A stretch of DNA of 64,000 nt from Fuerstiella marisgermanici (GTDB lineage: Bacteria; Planctomycetota; Planctomycetia; Planctomycetales; Planctomycetaceae): positions 8,606,001 to 8,670,000 of the forward strand of contig NZ_CP017641.1 of NCBI RefSeq assembly GCF_001983935.1, given 5' to 3'. Under the pieces are notes generated by a model that saw only the letters and a program-made list of their open reading frames with translations, did not search any database and had not been told where the DNA came from. The position numbers were made by a program, and so were the translations under genes. Of this stretch, positions 17,832-25,108 are shown in pieces (the stretch's first letter is position 1; every line of letters begins with the position of its first letter).

Positions 17832-19481
17832 GTGAAACCGCTTTCTTCCAGAACCCTGATCGCTTGCATCGCTGTGACGACGACTGTTGTCACGGCGTCC
17901 ACTCTGCCGCTGGGCGTTGCCGGCGAATGGACCTGGACGCGGCACGTCTGGTTTCAGGGCGCTTACGATCTTGCCGATCGTATTGCTCCTGCCGTGCTGG
18001 TCGGACTGTTCTATTACGTTGTTGCCGCGTGGGGCAGACGCCGAATCGTTGCCTGGATTGCGGAATCGCAGGGGGATGACGCCAACGTCACAGATGACAG
18101 TGAATCGGCACTTCAAGCGTTTTCAGGAGATACCGCGTTTGCTGATAACGGGGAAGGTACTCGTCGTCCACTTCCTGCTGGCGGCTTAATAAAGCTGTCC
18201 GGTTTGTATATGGTTTTGATGGCTGCCGCGTATTGCTGGCTTCTCGCGGCGCAGCACAGTGCGCCGATGATCCATCGTGACGTGAAGCCACTGTGGGTGT
18301 TGTATGATCCGGGATCGTCGGGCTATTTTCTGGAGGCGGCATTCCACATGGATTCTGTGGACGCGTTTCTTGAGGAATACGAAGAACGCATGCAGCAAGG
18401 AGACGTGTTGCACGTGGGCACTCATCCGCCGGGCCTGTTTTTGCTGGCCAAAGCGTGCCTGACCGCTTGTGAATCTTCGCCGCTGATGGTGACATGCCTC
18501 GAAACGATCCGTTCTCAAACGCAGGCGGACGCCTTCCGATATGTCGAATCCGAAGCCCGATTTGGTCCAAAACTTCTACCAACGCAATTAGCCGCGCTGC
18601 AGTTGCTAAGCCTGCTTTCCACGTTGGCTGTTGTGCTGACGATCATTCCGCTGGCGGTTTTGTCCAACTGGTTGGTGGGGCGACAAACGGCGTGGATGGT
18701 CACTTGCCTGTGGCCCACGCTGCCTTGTCTTGCGATTTTTCTGCCAAAGTCTGACCTGCTGTTTCCGTTGACGTGCACGATTGTGCTGGCGCTTGCCGTG
18801 CCGCTCCGAAGTCATTGGAAATCAGGAGCGTGCGCCGTGCTGGCGGGAATGACGCTGTTTGTTGGCTTGACGCTTAGCCTTGCCCACCTACCTGTGATCG
18901 CGTTGTTGGGGGCTTATGTCGCGTTTCATGCGATCCGGACGCGCGGGGCAGCGTTGCTGGCGGATGCGTCTCGAATGATTTTGATGCTGGCGACAACAGT
19001 CGTTGCGGCGCTGATCTTTAGTCGCTGGGCCAACTGCGACATCTTCGGCATCTGGAAATGGAACCTAACCAATCATGAAGCTTTCTATGGCCAGCATTCA
19101 CGGACCTACGGAAAGTGGCTACTGGTCAATCCAGCGGAACTCGCGTTCGCCGTCGGGTTGCCCGTCTTTGTGGCAGCCGTACTCGCTTTCCGGCACAGCG
19201 CGGTCGCTTTGATTCGTCGTCATTCGGCCGGTTTGAAATCAGCCGAAGCGTTCTGTGCCGCCGCGATGGTAACGATTGCGGTTCTGTGGCTGTCCGGAAA
19301 GAACCAGGGCGAAGCAGCTCGACTGTGGTGCTTTCTCACGCCATGGCTGCTGATCGCGGTTGGCCTTTGGCTGCGACATCAGCCGCGACCAGACCAGTCT
19401 TCACAGTGGCAACGACTTCTGTTGGTACAACTGCTTTTGTGCCTGGTGGTGGTGTCGCAGGTCAGCGGATTTCTTTTCTGA
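17832..19481 (+). CDS. Polytopic membrane protein, GT-C glycosyltransferase-like
   Basis: A 549-residue protein starting at GTG 17832 with about 11-12 membrane segments. An extracytoplasmic loop between the early helices carries RDVKPLWVLYDPGSSGYF and then GDVLHVGTHPPGLFLLAKA: the HPPG motif next to an acidic patch resembles the GT-C enzymes (mannosyltransferase/ArnT-like 'D..HPP' loop). The remaining helices (VVLTIIPLAVLSNWLVG, PCLAIFLPKSDLLFPLT) fit that fold, and the C-terminal domain is membrane-only. It probably uses a polyprenyl-phosphate-linked sugar at the outer face of the cytoplasmic membrane, but donor and acceptor are unknown. The N-terminal region up to the first long loop is basic-rich, variable. 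Confidence 0.5.
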   Translation: MKPLSSRTLIACIAVTTTVVTASTLPLGVAGEWTWTRHVWFQGAYDLADRIAPAVLVGLFYYVVAAWGRRRIVAWIAESQGDDANVTDDSESALQAFSGDTAFADNGEGTRRPLPAGGLIKLSGLYMVLMAAAYCWLLAAQHSAPMIHRDVKPLWVLYDPGSSGYFLEAAFHMDSVDAFLEEYEERMQQGDVLHVGTHPPGLFLLAKACLTACESSPLMVTCLETIRSQTQADAFRYVESEARFGPKLLPTQLAALQLLSLLSTLAVVLTIIPLAVLSNWLVGRQTAWMVTCLWPTLPCLAIFLPKSDLLFPLTCTIVLALAVPLRSHWKSGACAVLAGMTLFVGLTLSLAHLPVIALLGAYVAFHAIRTRGAALLADASRMILMLATTVVAALIFSRWANCDIFGIWKWNLTNHEAFYGQHSRTYGKWLLVNPAELAFAVGLPVFVAAVLAFRHSAVALIRRHSAGLKSAEAFCAAAMVTIAVLWLSGKNQGEAARLWCFLTPWLLIAVGLWLRHQPRPDQSSQWQRLLLVQLLLCLVVVSQVSGFLF

Positions 19482-19600
19482 TGAATCGAGCGCCATAGAC
19501 TGTTTTAGTGCCCACATTGGTAATGCCCCAAAGGTCGCTCTCAAGACCTACTTTGTAACAAACAACTCTCAACTAACTGCTAATCCAGATTGGAATAAAC

Positions 19601-20650
19601 ATGTCTGAACTTCGCCTTGATCTCGATGTCCTGGAACGCAACGCGAAACGCATTTCGGAAGAAATTGCGTCGCTTGGCAAGATGTGGCGTCCCCACATCA
19701 AAGCTCACAGCCAGCCGCGCATCGCTCAAACGATGATCGACCTTGGTGCGTGCGGAGTGACCGCCGCCAACGTGGCAGAAGTGGAAGTTATGGCCGAAGC
19801 CGGAATTCCGTCTGCGTTGCTGGCTCACCTTGCCGTCACGGATATAGACCTGGACCGCCTGGCCGCCGCGGCGCAGAAGCTTCAACTGTTAGTAACGATT
19901 GACCATTTCGTACATGCAGAACGATATTCCAAAGCGGCCGCTCGCAACGGCGTGGAATTCAACGTGCTGGTCGATGTTGACATCGGTATGCATCGCACGG
20001 GCGTGCGACCGCGAGTCGATGCGACTCAACTGGCAAAGGCGGCGAACGCCCTGCCCGGCGTTTCAGTGATTGGCATTATGGGGTACGAAGGTCACTTACT
20101 GACAATGTCGGATGCCGCTGAAAAAAAGACCGCCATCTTCGAAGCCATGAACATGCTGCAGCAAACGCGAGACGCTATGCTTGACGAAGATCTGACATGC
20201 GACATCGTCAGCGCGGGGGGCAGCGGTTCGTTCTGGATTACCGGCCAGCATGAAGCGGTCACAGAACTTCAGGCGGGCGGCGGCGCATTCGGGGACCCGT
20301 TTTATACAAGTCTTTGTAACCTCGAAGGTGTGACACCGGCACTCACGGTACCAGCCGAAGTGGTTTCGCGTCCCTCGCTGACTCAAGCGGTGATCAACTG
20401 CGGCCGAAAGGCGATGAACCCGGCAGTCTGCCCGCCCGAACTACTGAACCAACCCGGCGCAACAATCGAATGGCTCAGCGCTGAACACACGGTTGTGTCG
20501 TTGGAAGGACCGGCTCGCGATCTGAAAATCGGCGACCCGGTGGAATTTGCCGTCGGCTATTCGGACCACTCAATTCTGATGCATCGCGATATTCAAATCT
20601 ATCGCAGCGGAGAAAAGATCGGCACATGGCCCGTCATTCGGCGGGCGTGA
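19601..20650 (+). CDS. D-threonine-aldolase-type PLP enzyme (alanine-racemase N-terminal fold)
   Basis: A 349-residue protein of the DSD1/D-threonine-aldolase family. The PLP lysine motif RPHIKAHSQPRIAQTM has Lys34; the barrel continues with TAANVAEVEVMAEAG and a strand VLVDVDIGMHRTGV; the C-terminal beta domain has the divalent-metal-type motif YSDHSILMHRD near the end. Family members cleave D-threonine or D-3-hydroxyaspartate to glycine or other products with PLP and Mn2+. Proper substrate cannot be told. Stands alone in front of a gene-free region. Confidence 0.85.
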   Translation: MSELRLDLDVLERNAKRISEEIASLGKMWRPHIKAHSQPRIAQTMIDLGACGVTAANVAEVEVMAEAGIPSALLAHLAVTDIDLDRLAAAAQKLQLLVTIDHFVHAERYSKAAARNGVEFNVLVDVDIGMHRTGVRPRVDATQLAKAANALPGVSVIGIMGYEGHLLTMSDAAEKKTAIFEAMNMLQQTRDAMLDEDLTCDIVSAGGSGSFWITGQHEAVTELQAGGGAFGDPFYTSLCNLEGVTPALTVPAEVVSRPSLTQAVINCGRKAMNPAVCPPELLNQPGATIEWLSAEHTVVSLEGPARDLKIGDPVEFAVGYSDHSILMHRDIQIYRSGEKIGTWPVIRRA

Positions 20651-21172
20651 TGATCGTGCGGCGTCTGCGCGTAATTAGACTGGCATCGAACAACCCCCGT
20701 GGCTGGAGTCCAATATTAAAGCCAGATTCGATTCCTGCTGGCGTCGCCGCAGGTTGAGTGCCCCGCGGATGACAGAATCTCTTGAGCAGCAAATGATGCT
20801 TACAGCGAATTTCGCTGACTTGTGGCCGCGGAACAAGCGTGTCGGACGATGAAGGATGTTCTCCACGAACCCAAACCGGCCACAATAAAAGGTAAAGTGG
20901 TCTCGTGGCTCACCGATGACTGGAACTGACTTTCGCGCGGTCTGGCTGACGGCACATCAGCTGTCTGGTAACGGGCGGCCTAAAATCGTTCACCTTTTCG
21001 GTGACGCAGCGACTAAGATGAGGTTGCACAAGACGCCCCAGTTACCATTTTGTTCTGATGGTATTTAAGGGCGAGTTTTAGATTGAGACGTATGGGGAGA
21101 TCCATGGCTATAACTTCTCCTGGTCCGTTGGCCTGCCGTCCCTCTTCTGGCCTCGTCCCTGAGATTCGTATT
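20651..21172. other. Gene-free stretch
   Basis: About 520 bases between the PLP enzyme and the ankyrin cluster. A minus-strand frame at 20634-20885 (83 codons) is Arg/Ser/Pro-rich, lacks a signal and lies over the 3' end of the neighbouring gene in antisense, so it is not called. Nothing else recognisable. The promoter of the ankyrin operon should lie near 21040-21150. Confidence 0.35.
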
Positions 21173-22126
21173 ATGTGTTGCCAACGCATCGTTTCAATGC
21201 TGCTAACGACGGCCATGTTTTGCCTGTTCGGCTGCAATAAAGGTGGATTTGTTCTGTCCCCAACGGCACCGAAAAGCTGGCATACAAAGATGGGTTGGAA
21301 GGCGACCGAGTACTTTGACGATCCGCAGGTGGTTGCCTTGTGTGAGGCGATTGAGAAGAACGACATTCAAGAGATCGACCGTCTCATTGCCGCAGGTGCC
21401 GACGTGAACGCCAAAGGCAAAGGCAACATGACTCCACTGTTGTGGGCGTTTCCCGATAACCAAATCAAGCGATTCAAACACTTGCTCAAACGCGGTGCAA
21501 ATCCGAATGTCATATTCGAATCCGATTTCGGCGTCCCCAGCGGCTTCCACGCCGGTGATTCCGTCACGCACATGTCTGCCGGCACCGCGTTTCCCGGCTA
21601 CTTTGAAGCCGTCATGGAACATGGTGGCGATCCGGAATTGATAGACGAAAAGACCGGGAACTCACTACTGTTTGAGGTGATCTCGTCAGGTGTTGGAGAT
21701 ACTAAACACCGAGTGAGGATTTTGATCGAAAAGGGAGCAGACCTGAATAGAAAGTCTTTCGGAGGAGTTACGCCTTCGATGGCGGCGGTGACACGGTTTG
21801 CGCAGTTCGACATCGCGCTGCTGCTGCTAAAGGCGGGCGCTGATTCCGATGTGTATCAGGATCGGTCGAACCAACAACTGATCCATCACGTCGACAGAAT
21901 TGAAGAGAAGCTAAAGCTCCTGTCTCCGGAGCAGCGGAAATCGTACCGAGAGTTAGTGAAATGGATGAAGGAGCATGGAAAGGACTTTGCGAAGGCCCGG
22001 CGTGATCGCGAGCGCTGGCGAGAATGGGGGAGTGGATCGATCGCCGACTATCGGAAGAAAATTGATCAGGAGATTGCCGAACGAATCGCGAAAGAAAAGG
22101 CGGATGCAGAGAATGACGCTGATTAA
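21173..22126 (+). CDS. Ankyrin-repeat lipoprotein, copy 1
   Basis: A 317-residue lipoprotein. The start at 21173 (MCCQRIVSMLLTTAMFCLFG-C) was chosen because it gives a short basic n-region, a hydrophobic core and a lipobox; in-frame codons upstream from 21083 are polar. The conserved block WHTKMGWKATEYFDDPQVVAL is shared by all three copies. Ankyrin repeats follow: IEKNDIQEIDRLIAAGADVNA, TPLLWAF, FKHLLKRGANPNV, FEAVMEHGGDPEL, RILIEKGADLNR and FDIALLLLKAGADSDV. A charged helical tail (residues about 250-317) ends the protein. Overlaps copy 2 by 14 bases. Likely a periplasmic/outer-membrane anchored interaction protein. Confidence 0.75.
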   Translation: MCCQRIVSMLLTTAMFCLFGCNKGGFVLSPTAPKSWHTKMGWKATEYFDDPQVVALCEAIEKNDIQEIDRLIAAGADVNAKGKGNMTPLLWAFPDNQIKRFKHLLKRGANPNVIFESDFGVPSGFHAGDSVTHMSAGTAFPGYFEAVMEHGGDPELIDEKTGNSLLFEVISSGVGDTKHRVRILIEKGADLNRKSFGGVTPSMAAVTRFAQFDIALLLLKAGADSDVYQDRSNQQLIHHVDRIEEKLKLLSPEQRKSYRELVKWMKEHGKDFAKARRDRERWREWGSGSIADYRKKIDQEIAERIAKEKADAENDAD

Positions 22127-23198
22127 CAAACCCTGGCTCGACGGCGCACGAAGCCGTTTCGCATTCGCTATTCATGTGATGTTTGCCTACAGATTAGCGC
22201 TTTGCATTCTGGCATTGAATCTTTCCTTGAGTTCGATTGGATGTTCAAAGCCACCGATTGCATCGATTTCTGCTGAAGCCACCAACTGGCATGCGAAATT
22301 CGGATGGAAGGCGACCGATTACTTTGACGATCCGCAAGTGATTGCCTTGTGTGAAGCGATTGAGGAGAACGACATTGCAGAGATCGACCGTCTTATCGGA
22401 GCAGGTGCCGACGTGAACGCGAAAGGGAAAGGCAACATGACACCGTTGTTGTGGGCGTTTCCCGACAACAAACTCAAACGTTTTGTAAGTCTGCTGGAAC
22501 ACGGGGCTGACCCGAATGTGGTGACTAAATCCGAATTCGGCGTCCGCAGCGCGTTTCATGTTGGTGATTCAGTCACCCACATGGCCTCTCGCAGCGCATT
22601 CCCGAAGCACTTTGAAGCCGTGATGAAACACGGTGGTGATCCCCAATTGTTCGACACAGGGAAAGGGGATACGCTGCTACACGCCGTGATCACGTCTCGC
22701 GCACCCCACAAGATTAAGAAGGAACGAATACAACTGCTGATCGAGAAAGGTGCCGACTTGAATGCGGTGGATGCCAGTGGAAACCCTCCGGTCACAGATG
22801 CAGTCGCGTGGTTTGGCCAATTCGATATTGCCTCGCAACTGCTCAAAGCTGGTGCGGACTACGGCATTTACCAGTCTGGGTCCAATTCTAAACTCGTCCA
22901 CATTGTCGAACGGGCAGGTCTGAATCTGCACCTTATGGGTGACGATCAAAGACAGGATTTCAAGGAGTTGGAAGCGTGGCTCAAAAATGCCGGTGAGGAT
23001 CTTGAGGCCGCTCAAGTGGACAATGCAAGATGGAGCAAGTGGGGACGGACTCTGCCACCCAAAGAGATTCGACGTCGAAGGGAACTGGAAGTCGCTGAAC
23101 GTAAAGCCCGCGAGGCTGCTGACCCGAAATTAAACGAGCCGTGTACCGGTGATCCTGAAACAGATACCGCCAAGCAGAATTCACAAGCCCGTGACTAA
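22113..23198 (+). CDS. Ankyrin-repeat lipoprotein, copy 2
   Basis: A 361-residue lipoprotein overlapping copy 1 by 14 bases, so coupled. A second candidate start lies at 22179 (MFAYRLALCILALNLSLSSI). The lipobox is SSIGC. Same order of blocks as copy 1, with MTPLLWAFPDNKLKRFVSLLE and RIQLLIEKGADLNAVDASG; the C-terminal tail (DQRQDFKELEAWLKNAGEDL, then Arg/Glu-rich) is longer. Nucleotide identity with copy 3 is very high at 22329-22478 (runs of 49 and 66 identical bases). Confidence 0.75.
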   Translation: MTLINKPWLDGARSRFAFAIHVMFAYRLALCILALNLSLSSIGCSKPPIASISAEATNWHAKFGWKATDYFDDPQVIALCEAIEENDIAEIDRLIGAGADVNAKGKGNMTPLLWAFPDNKLKRFVSLLEHGADPNVVTKSEFGVRSAFHVGDSVTHMASRSAFPKHFEAVMKHGGDPQLFDTGKGDTLLHAVITSRAPHKIKKERIQLLIEKGADLNAVDASGNPPVTDAVAWFGQFDIASQLLKAGADYGIYQSGSNSKLVHIVERAGLNLHLMGDDQRQDFKELEAWLKNAGEDLEAAQVDNARWSKWGRTLPPKEIRRRRELEVAERKAREAADPKLNEPCTGDPETDTAKQNSQARD

Positions 23199-24189
23199 TT
23201 CCCAATCCGTGACTATGTTTTTAGCGCTTTATGTCTTTTGCTGCCTGGCTGGCTGCGAGAAGAACGAATTGGCACTGATTCAATCAGAACAATACTGCTG
23301 GCATGAAAAAGTAGGCTGGAAGGCCAGTGACTACTTCGAAGATCCGCAAGTGATTGCCTTGTGTGAAGCGATTGAGGAGAACGACATTGCGGAGATCGAC
23401 CGTCTTATCGAAGCAGGTGCCGACGTGAACGCGAAAGGGAAAGGCAACATGACACCGTTGTTGTGGGCGTTTCCCGATAACCAAATTAAGCGGTTCAAGC
23501 ATTTGATCAAACGCGGTGCAAATCCGAATGTCATATTCGAATCCGATTTCGGCGTCCCCAGCGGATTCCACGCCGGCGATTCCGTCACGCACATGTCCGC
23601 AAGGACGCAGTTCCCCGGTTACCTCGAAGCCGTCATGGAATCTGGAGGCGACCCCAATCTGATCGACCAACGACGGAACCGAACACTGTTGCATGCCGTA
23701 ATTACCGCCGGAGTCCCTGATGTCAAACAGAGAGTCCAAATCCTTATTGACAACGGTGCCGACCTGAACGCCTTGGACTCCAGTGGTCACCCTCCAGTCC
23801 GAATGGCTGTTATGTGGTTTCGGCAGTTCGATGTCGCCCTGAAACTTTTGAAAGCGGGGGCAACCCCCTCAATCTATCGCCCTCGATCCAACTCAAAACT
23901 CGTTCACGCCGTTGAATCGGCAGGCCAGGAGGTCGAGACGATGAGCGACAGTCAACGCAAAAGTTTCATAGCCTTGGAAGCCTGGCTAAGGGAAGCCGGT
24001 GAGGATCTAAAGGCTGCTCGGATGGATAATGCGAGATGGAGCGAGTGGATTAGAACACTTGCACCGAGTGAATACCGGAAGCGGATCGATCGGGAAGTCG
24101 CGGAACGCATGGCCCGAGAAAAAGCTGCCGTGAAGTCGGAAGAGCCTGTCGGTAGTACTCCCGAGGCGGATGCCGCCGAACAGGAATGA
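23149..24189 (+). CDS. Ankyrin-repeat lipoprotein, copy 3 (mosaic)
   Basis: A 346-residue lipoprotein starting at 23149, overlapping the end of copy 2 by 50 bases; a second start lies at 23215 (MFLALYVFCCLAGC) but that would lack the basic n-region. Lipobox LAGC. The sequence is a mosaic: 23340-23470 is nearly identical to copy 2, the central segment 23472-23600 (KRFKHLIKRGANPNVIFESD) is nearly identical to copy 1 (53 identical bases), and the rest (SNSKLVHAVE, EAWLREAGEDL) is like copy 2 again. This indicates gene conversion within the tandem cluster. The gene is followed by the interrupted locus at 24300. Confidence 0.75.
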   Translation: MILKQIPPSRIHKPVTNSQSVTMFLALYVFCCLAGCEKNELALIQSEQYCWHEKVGWKASDYFEDPQVIALCEAIEENDIAEIDRLIEAGADVNAKGKGNMTPLLWAFPDNQIKRFKHLIKRGANPNVIFESDFGVPSGFHAGDSVTHMSARTQFPGYLEAVMESGGDPNLIDQRRNRTLLHAVITAGVPDVKQRVQILIDNGADLNALDSSGHPPVRMAVMWFRQFDVALKLLKAGATPSIYRPRSNSKLVHAVESAGQEVETMSDSQRKSFIALEAWLREAGEDLKAARMDNARWSEWIRTLAPSEYRKRIDREVAERMAREKAAVKSEEPVGSTPEADAAEQE

Positions 24190-24476
24190 TGTTTTAACAC
24201 GCTGATTTCTAGTCGTCTCGTCGAACCCTGTTTCGATGACGTGGATTACTGGTATGCCCCCAATGTTACATTTAAGGTCTCGGAGAAGTAGGAGCCACGA
24301 TGGCGAGCGCTCACACCACGACATACTACCACTACGGGCTGATGGTGCGGCAGGGGTGAACTCCTGGACGAAATCTTCTGGGACATTTATGGGTACGACT
24401 TCTATTGATCCGCAGGCTCCTAATGAGACTTCGTCAACCTCGCAAGAGACATCCTGATCCTCAATCTGCAACAGGA

Positions 24477-24501
24477 TGAGGTGGTACAGGTTTCAGGGAC
24501 A
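24477..24501 (+). repeat. IS3 terminal inverted repeat, left
   Basis: 25 bases starting TGAGGTGG, exact inverted copy of 28362-28386. Preceded by the GGA target duplication. Confidence 0.85.
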
Positions 24502-24511
24502 GGTCATTCTC

Positions 24512-24591
24512 TTATTTTGGGAGATTGATGATCTGTTCGAACTGAGCTGGCGACCTGTAATCGAGGCTGGAGTGTCTGCGTTCGTGAACGT
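24512..24591 (-). pseudogene. IS3 orfB, C-terminal fragment
   Basis: Minus-strand reading from the element junction gives (V)HERRHSSLDYRSPAQFEQ and then IINLPK with a TAA at 24512-24514. ERRHSSLxYxSPAQFE is the canonical C-terminal motif of IS3 OrfB (rve_3 region). It joins the N-terminal fragment at 27221 across one GT: ...KYVRYYN + VHERRHSSL..., in frame with no base lost. Confidence 0.9.
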
Positions 24592-24605
24592 ACAACCTCA
24601 CGAAC
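24580..24605. other. attL junction of the serine-recombinase element
   Basis: The left junction of the inserted element. The core dinucleotide GT is at 24590-24591: bases to its left belong to the IS (attB half), bases to the right to the element (attP half). An 8-bp inverted repeat GTTCGTGA (24580-24587) / TCACGAAC (24598-24605) brackets it, lying 2 bases from the core on the attB side and 6 bases on the attP side; such different spacing between attB and attP half-sites is a feature of large serine integrases. Confidence 0.75.
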
Positions 24606-24966
24606 CGATACCCATGTTACCGAGGCAGTAGTTCGGTATCGATGGCACCCTTGGTTTGATCAGCCCGTCACGATTGATCGAGCGATCGTACGTCGTGATC
24701 GCGGAGCTGTCTATTTGTGTCGTCCTGCCGACGTGACGGACGGAAAGTTTCGTGAAGTTCCGCAGTGGATGTTGAATCAGTCTGTATGCTGCGTCATGCA
24801 GCTACGCGACGAACCCTGCGTTTCAATATCAGCACTATTGAATCTTTCAGCACTGCTGCGGGACGCCACAGCGGGCGATGAGTTTCTGATAGATGTTCAG
24901 CATTTCCAATCTTCTCAGGGAGATGCTGATGCCACAACCCAGAACGAAACCGACAACACAGCTTGA
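24592..24966 (+). CDS. Element ORF1, start-less in integrated form
   Basis: Frame open from the left element end: TTSRTDTHVTEAVVRYRWHP, WFDQPVTIDRAIVRRDRG, CRPADVTDGKFREVPQWML, and so on to TGA at 24964-24966 (124 residues). There is no ATG, GTG or TTG before the TTG at 24715, which would delete the conserved RYRWHPWF..VTIDRA block. Joining the right end of the element (27209-27220: ATG AAA CAC AGT) to 24592 in the circular form gives an intact 128-residue protein starting MKHSTTSRTD, with an AAAGGTG Shine-Dalgarno 6 bases before the ATG. It overlaps ORF2 in another frame. I recall similar RYRWHP proteins next to recombinase genes in planctomycetes; function unknown. Confidence 0.8.
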   Translation, partial: TTSRTDTHVTEAVVRYRWHPWFDQPVTIDRAIVRRDRGAVYLCRPADVTDGKFREVPQWMLNQSVCCVMQLRDEPCVSISALLNLSALLRDATAGDEFLIDVQHFQSSQGDADATTQNETDNTA

Positions 24967-25108
24967 TCTGTTTGAAGTGAGTCCGCCCCGGCCGCGATGG
25001 AGTGATCTGCCCAGCGAGACTCGGGAAGAAGCGACCCGATATCTGGCGGAACTCGTTCGTCATCATGCTGAAAATCTCAACAGCGGAAAGGAGTCCGAAG
25101 ATGAGTGA
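24929..25108 (+). CDS. Element ORF2, small QLDLFE protein
   Basis: 59 residues, start ATG 24929 supported by AGGGAG 6 bases upstream (24917-24922); the ATG at 24923 would be too close. Sequence begins MPQPRTKPTTQLDLFEVSPP, then RWSDLPSETREEATRYLAEL, with a charged tail. The frame overlaps the recombinase start by 8 bases. The PTTQLDLF and SDLP..R...RYLAELVR pattern is a small helical protein that, from memory, regularly precedes such recombinases. Possible accessory factor or regulator; function unknown. Confidence 0.75.
   Translation: MPQPRTKPTTQLDLFEVSPPRPRWSDLPSETREEATRYLAELVRHHAENLNSGKESEDE

Noticed and set aside
24715-24966. An independent 83-codon gene starting at TTG 24715
   Set aside because: The conserved RYRWHPWF..VTIDRA part lies upstream in the same open frame; this is the tail of ORF1, whose start is at the other element end.
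25002-25100. N-terminal extension of the recombinase
   Set aside because: It overlaps ORF2 in another frame and lacks conservation; AAGGAG precedes the ATG at 25101.
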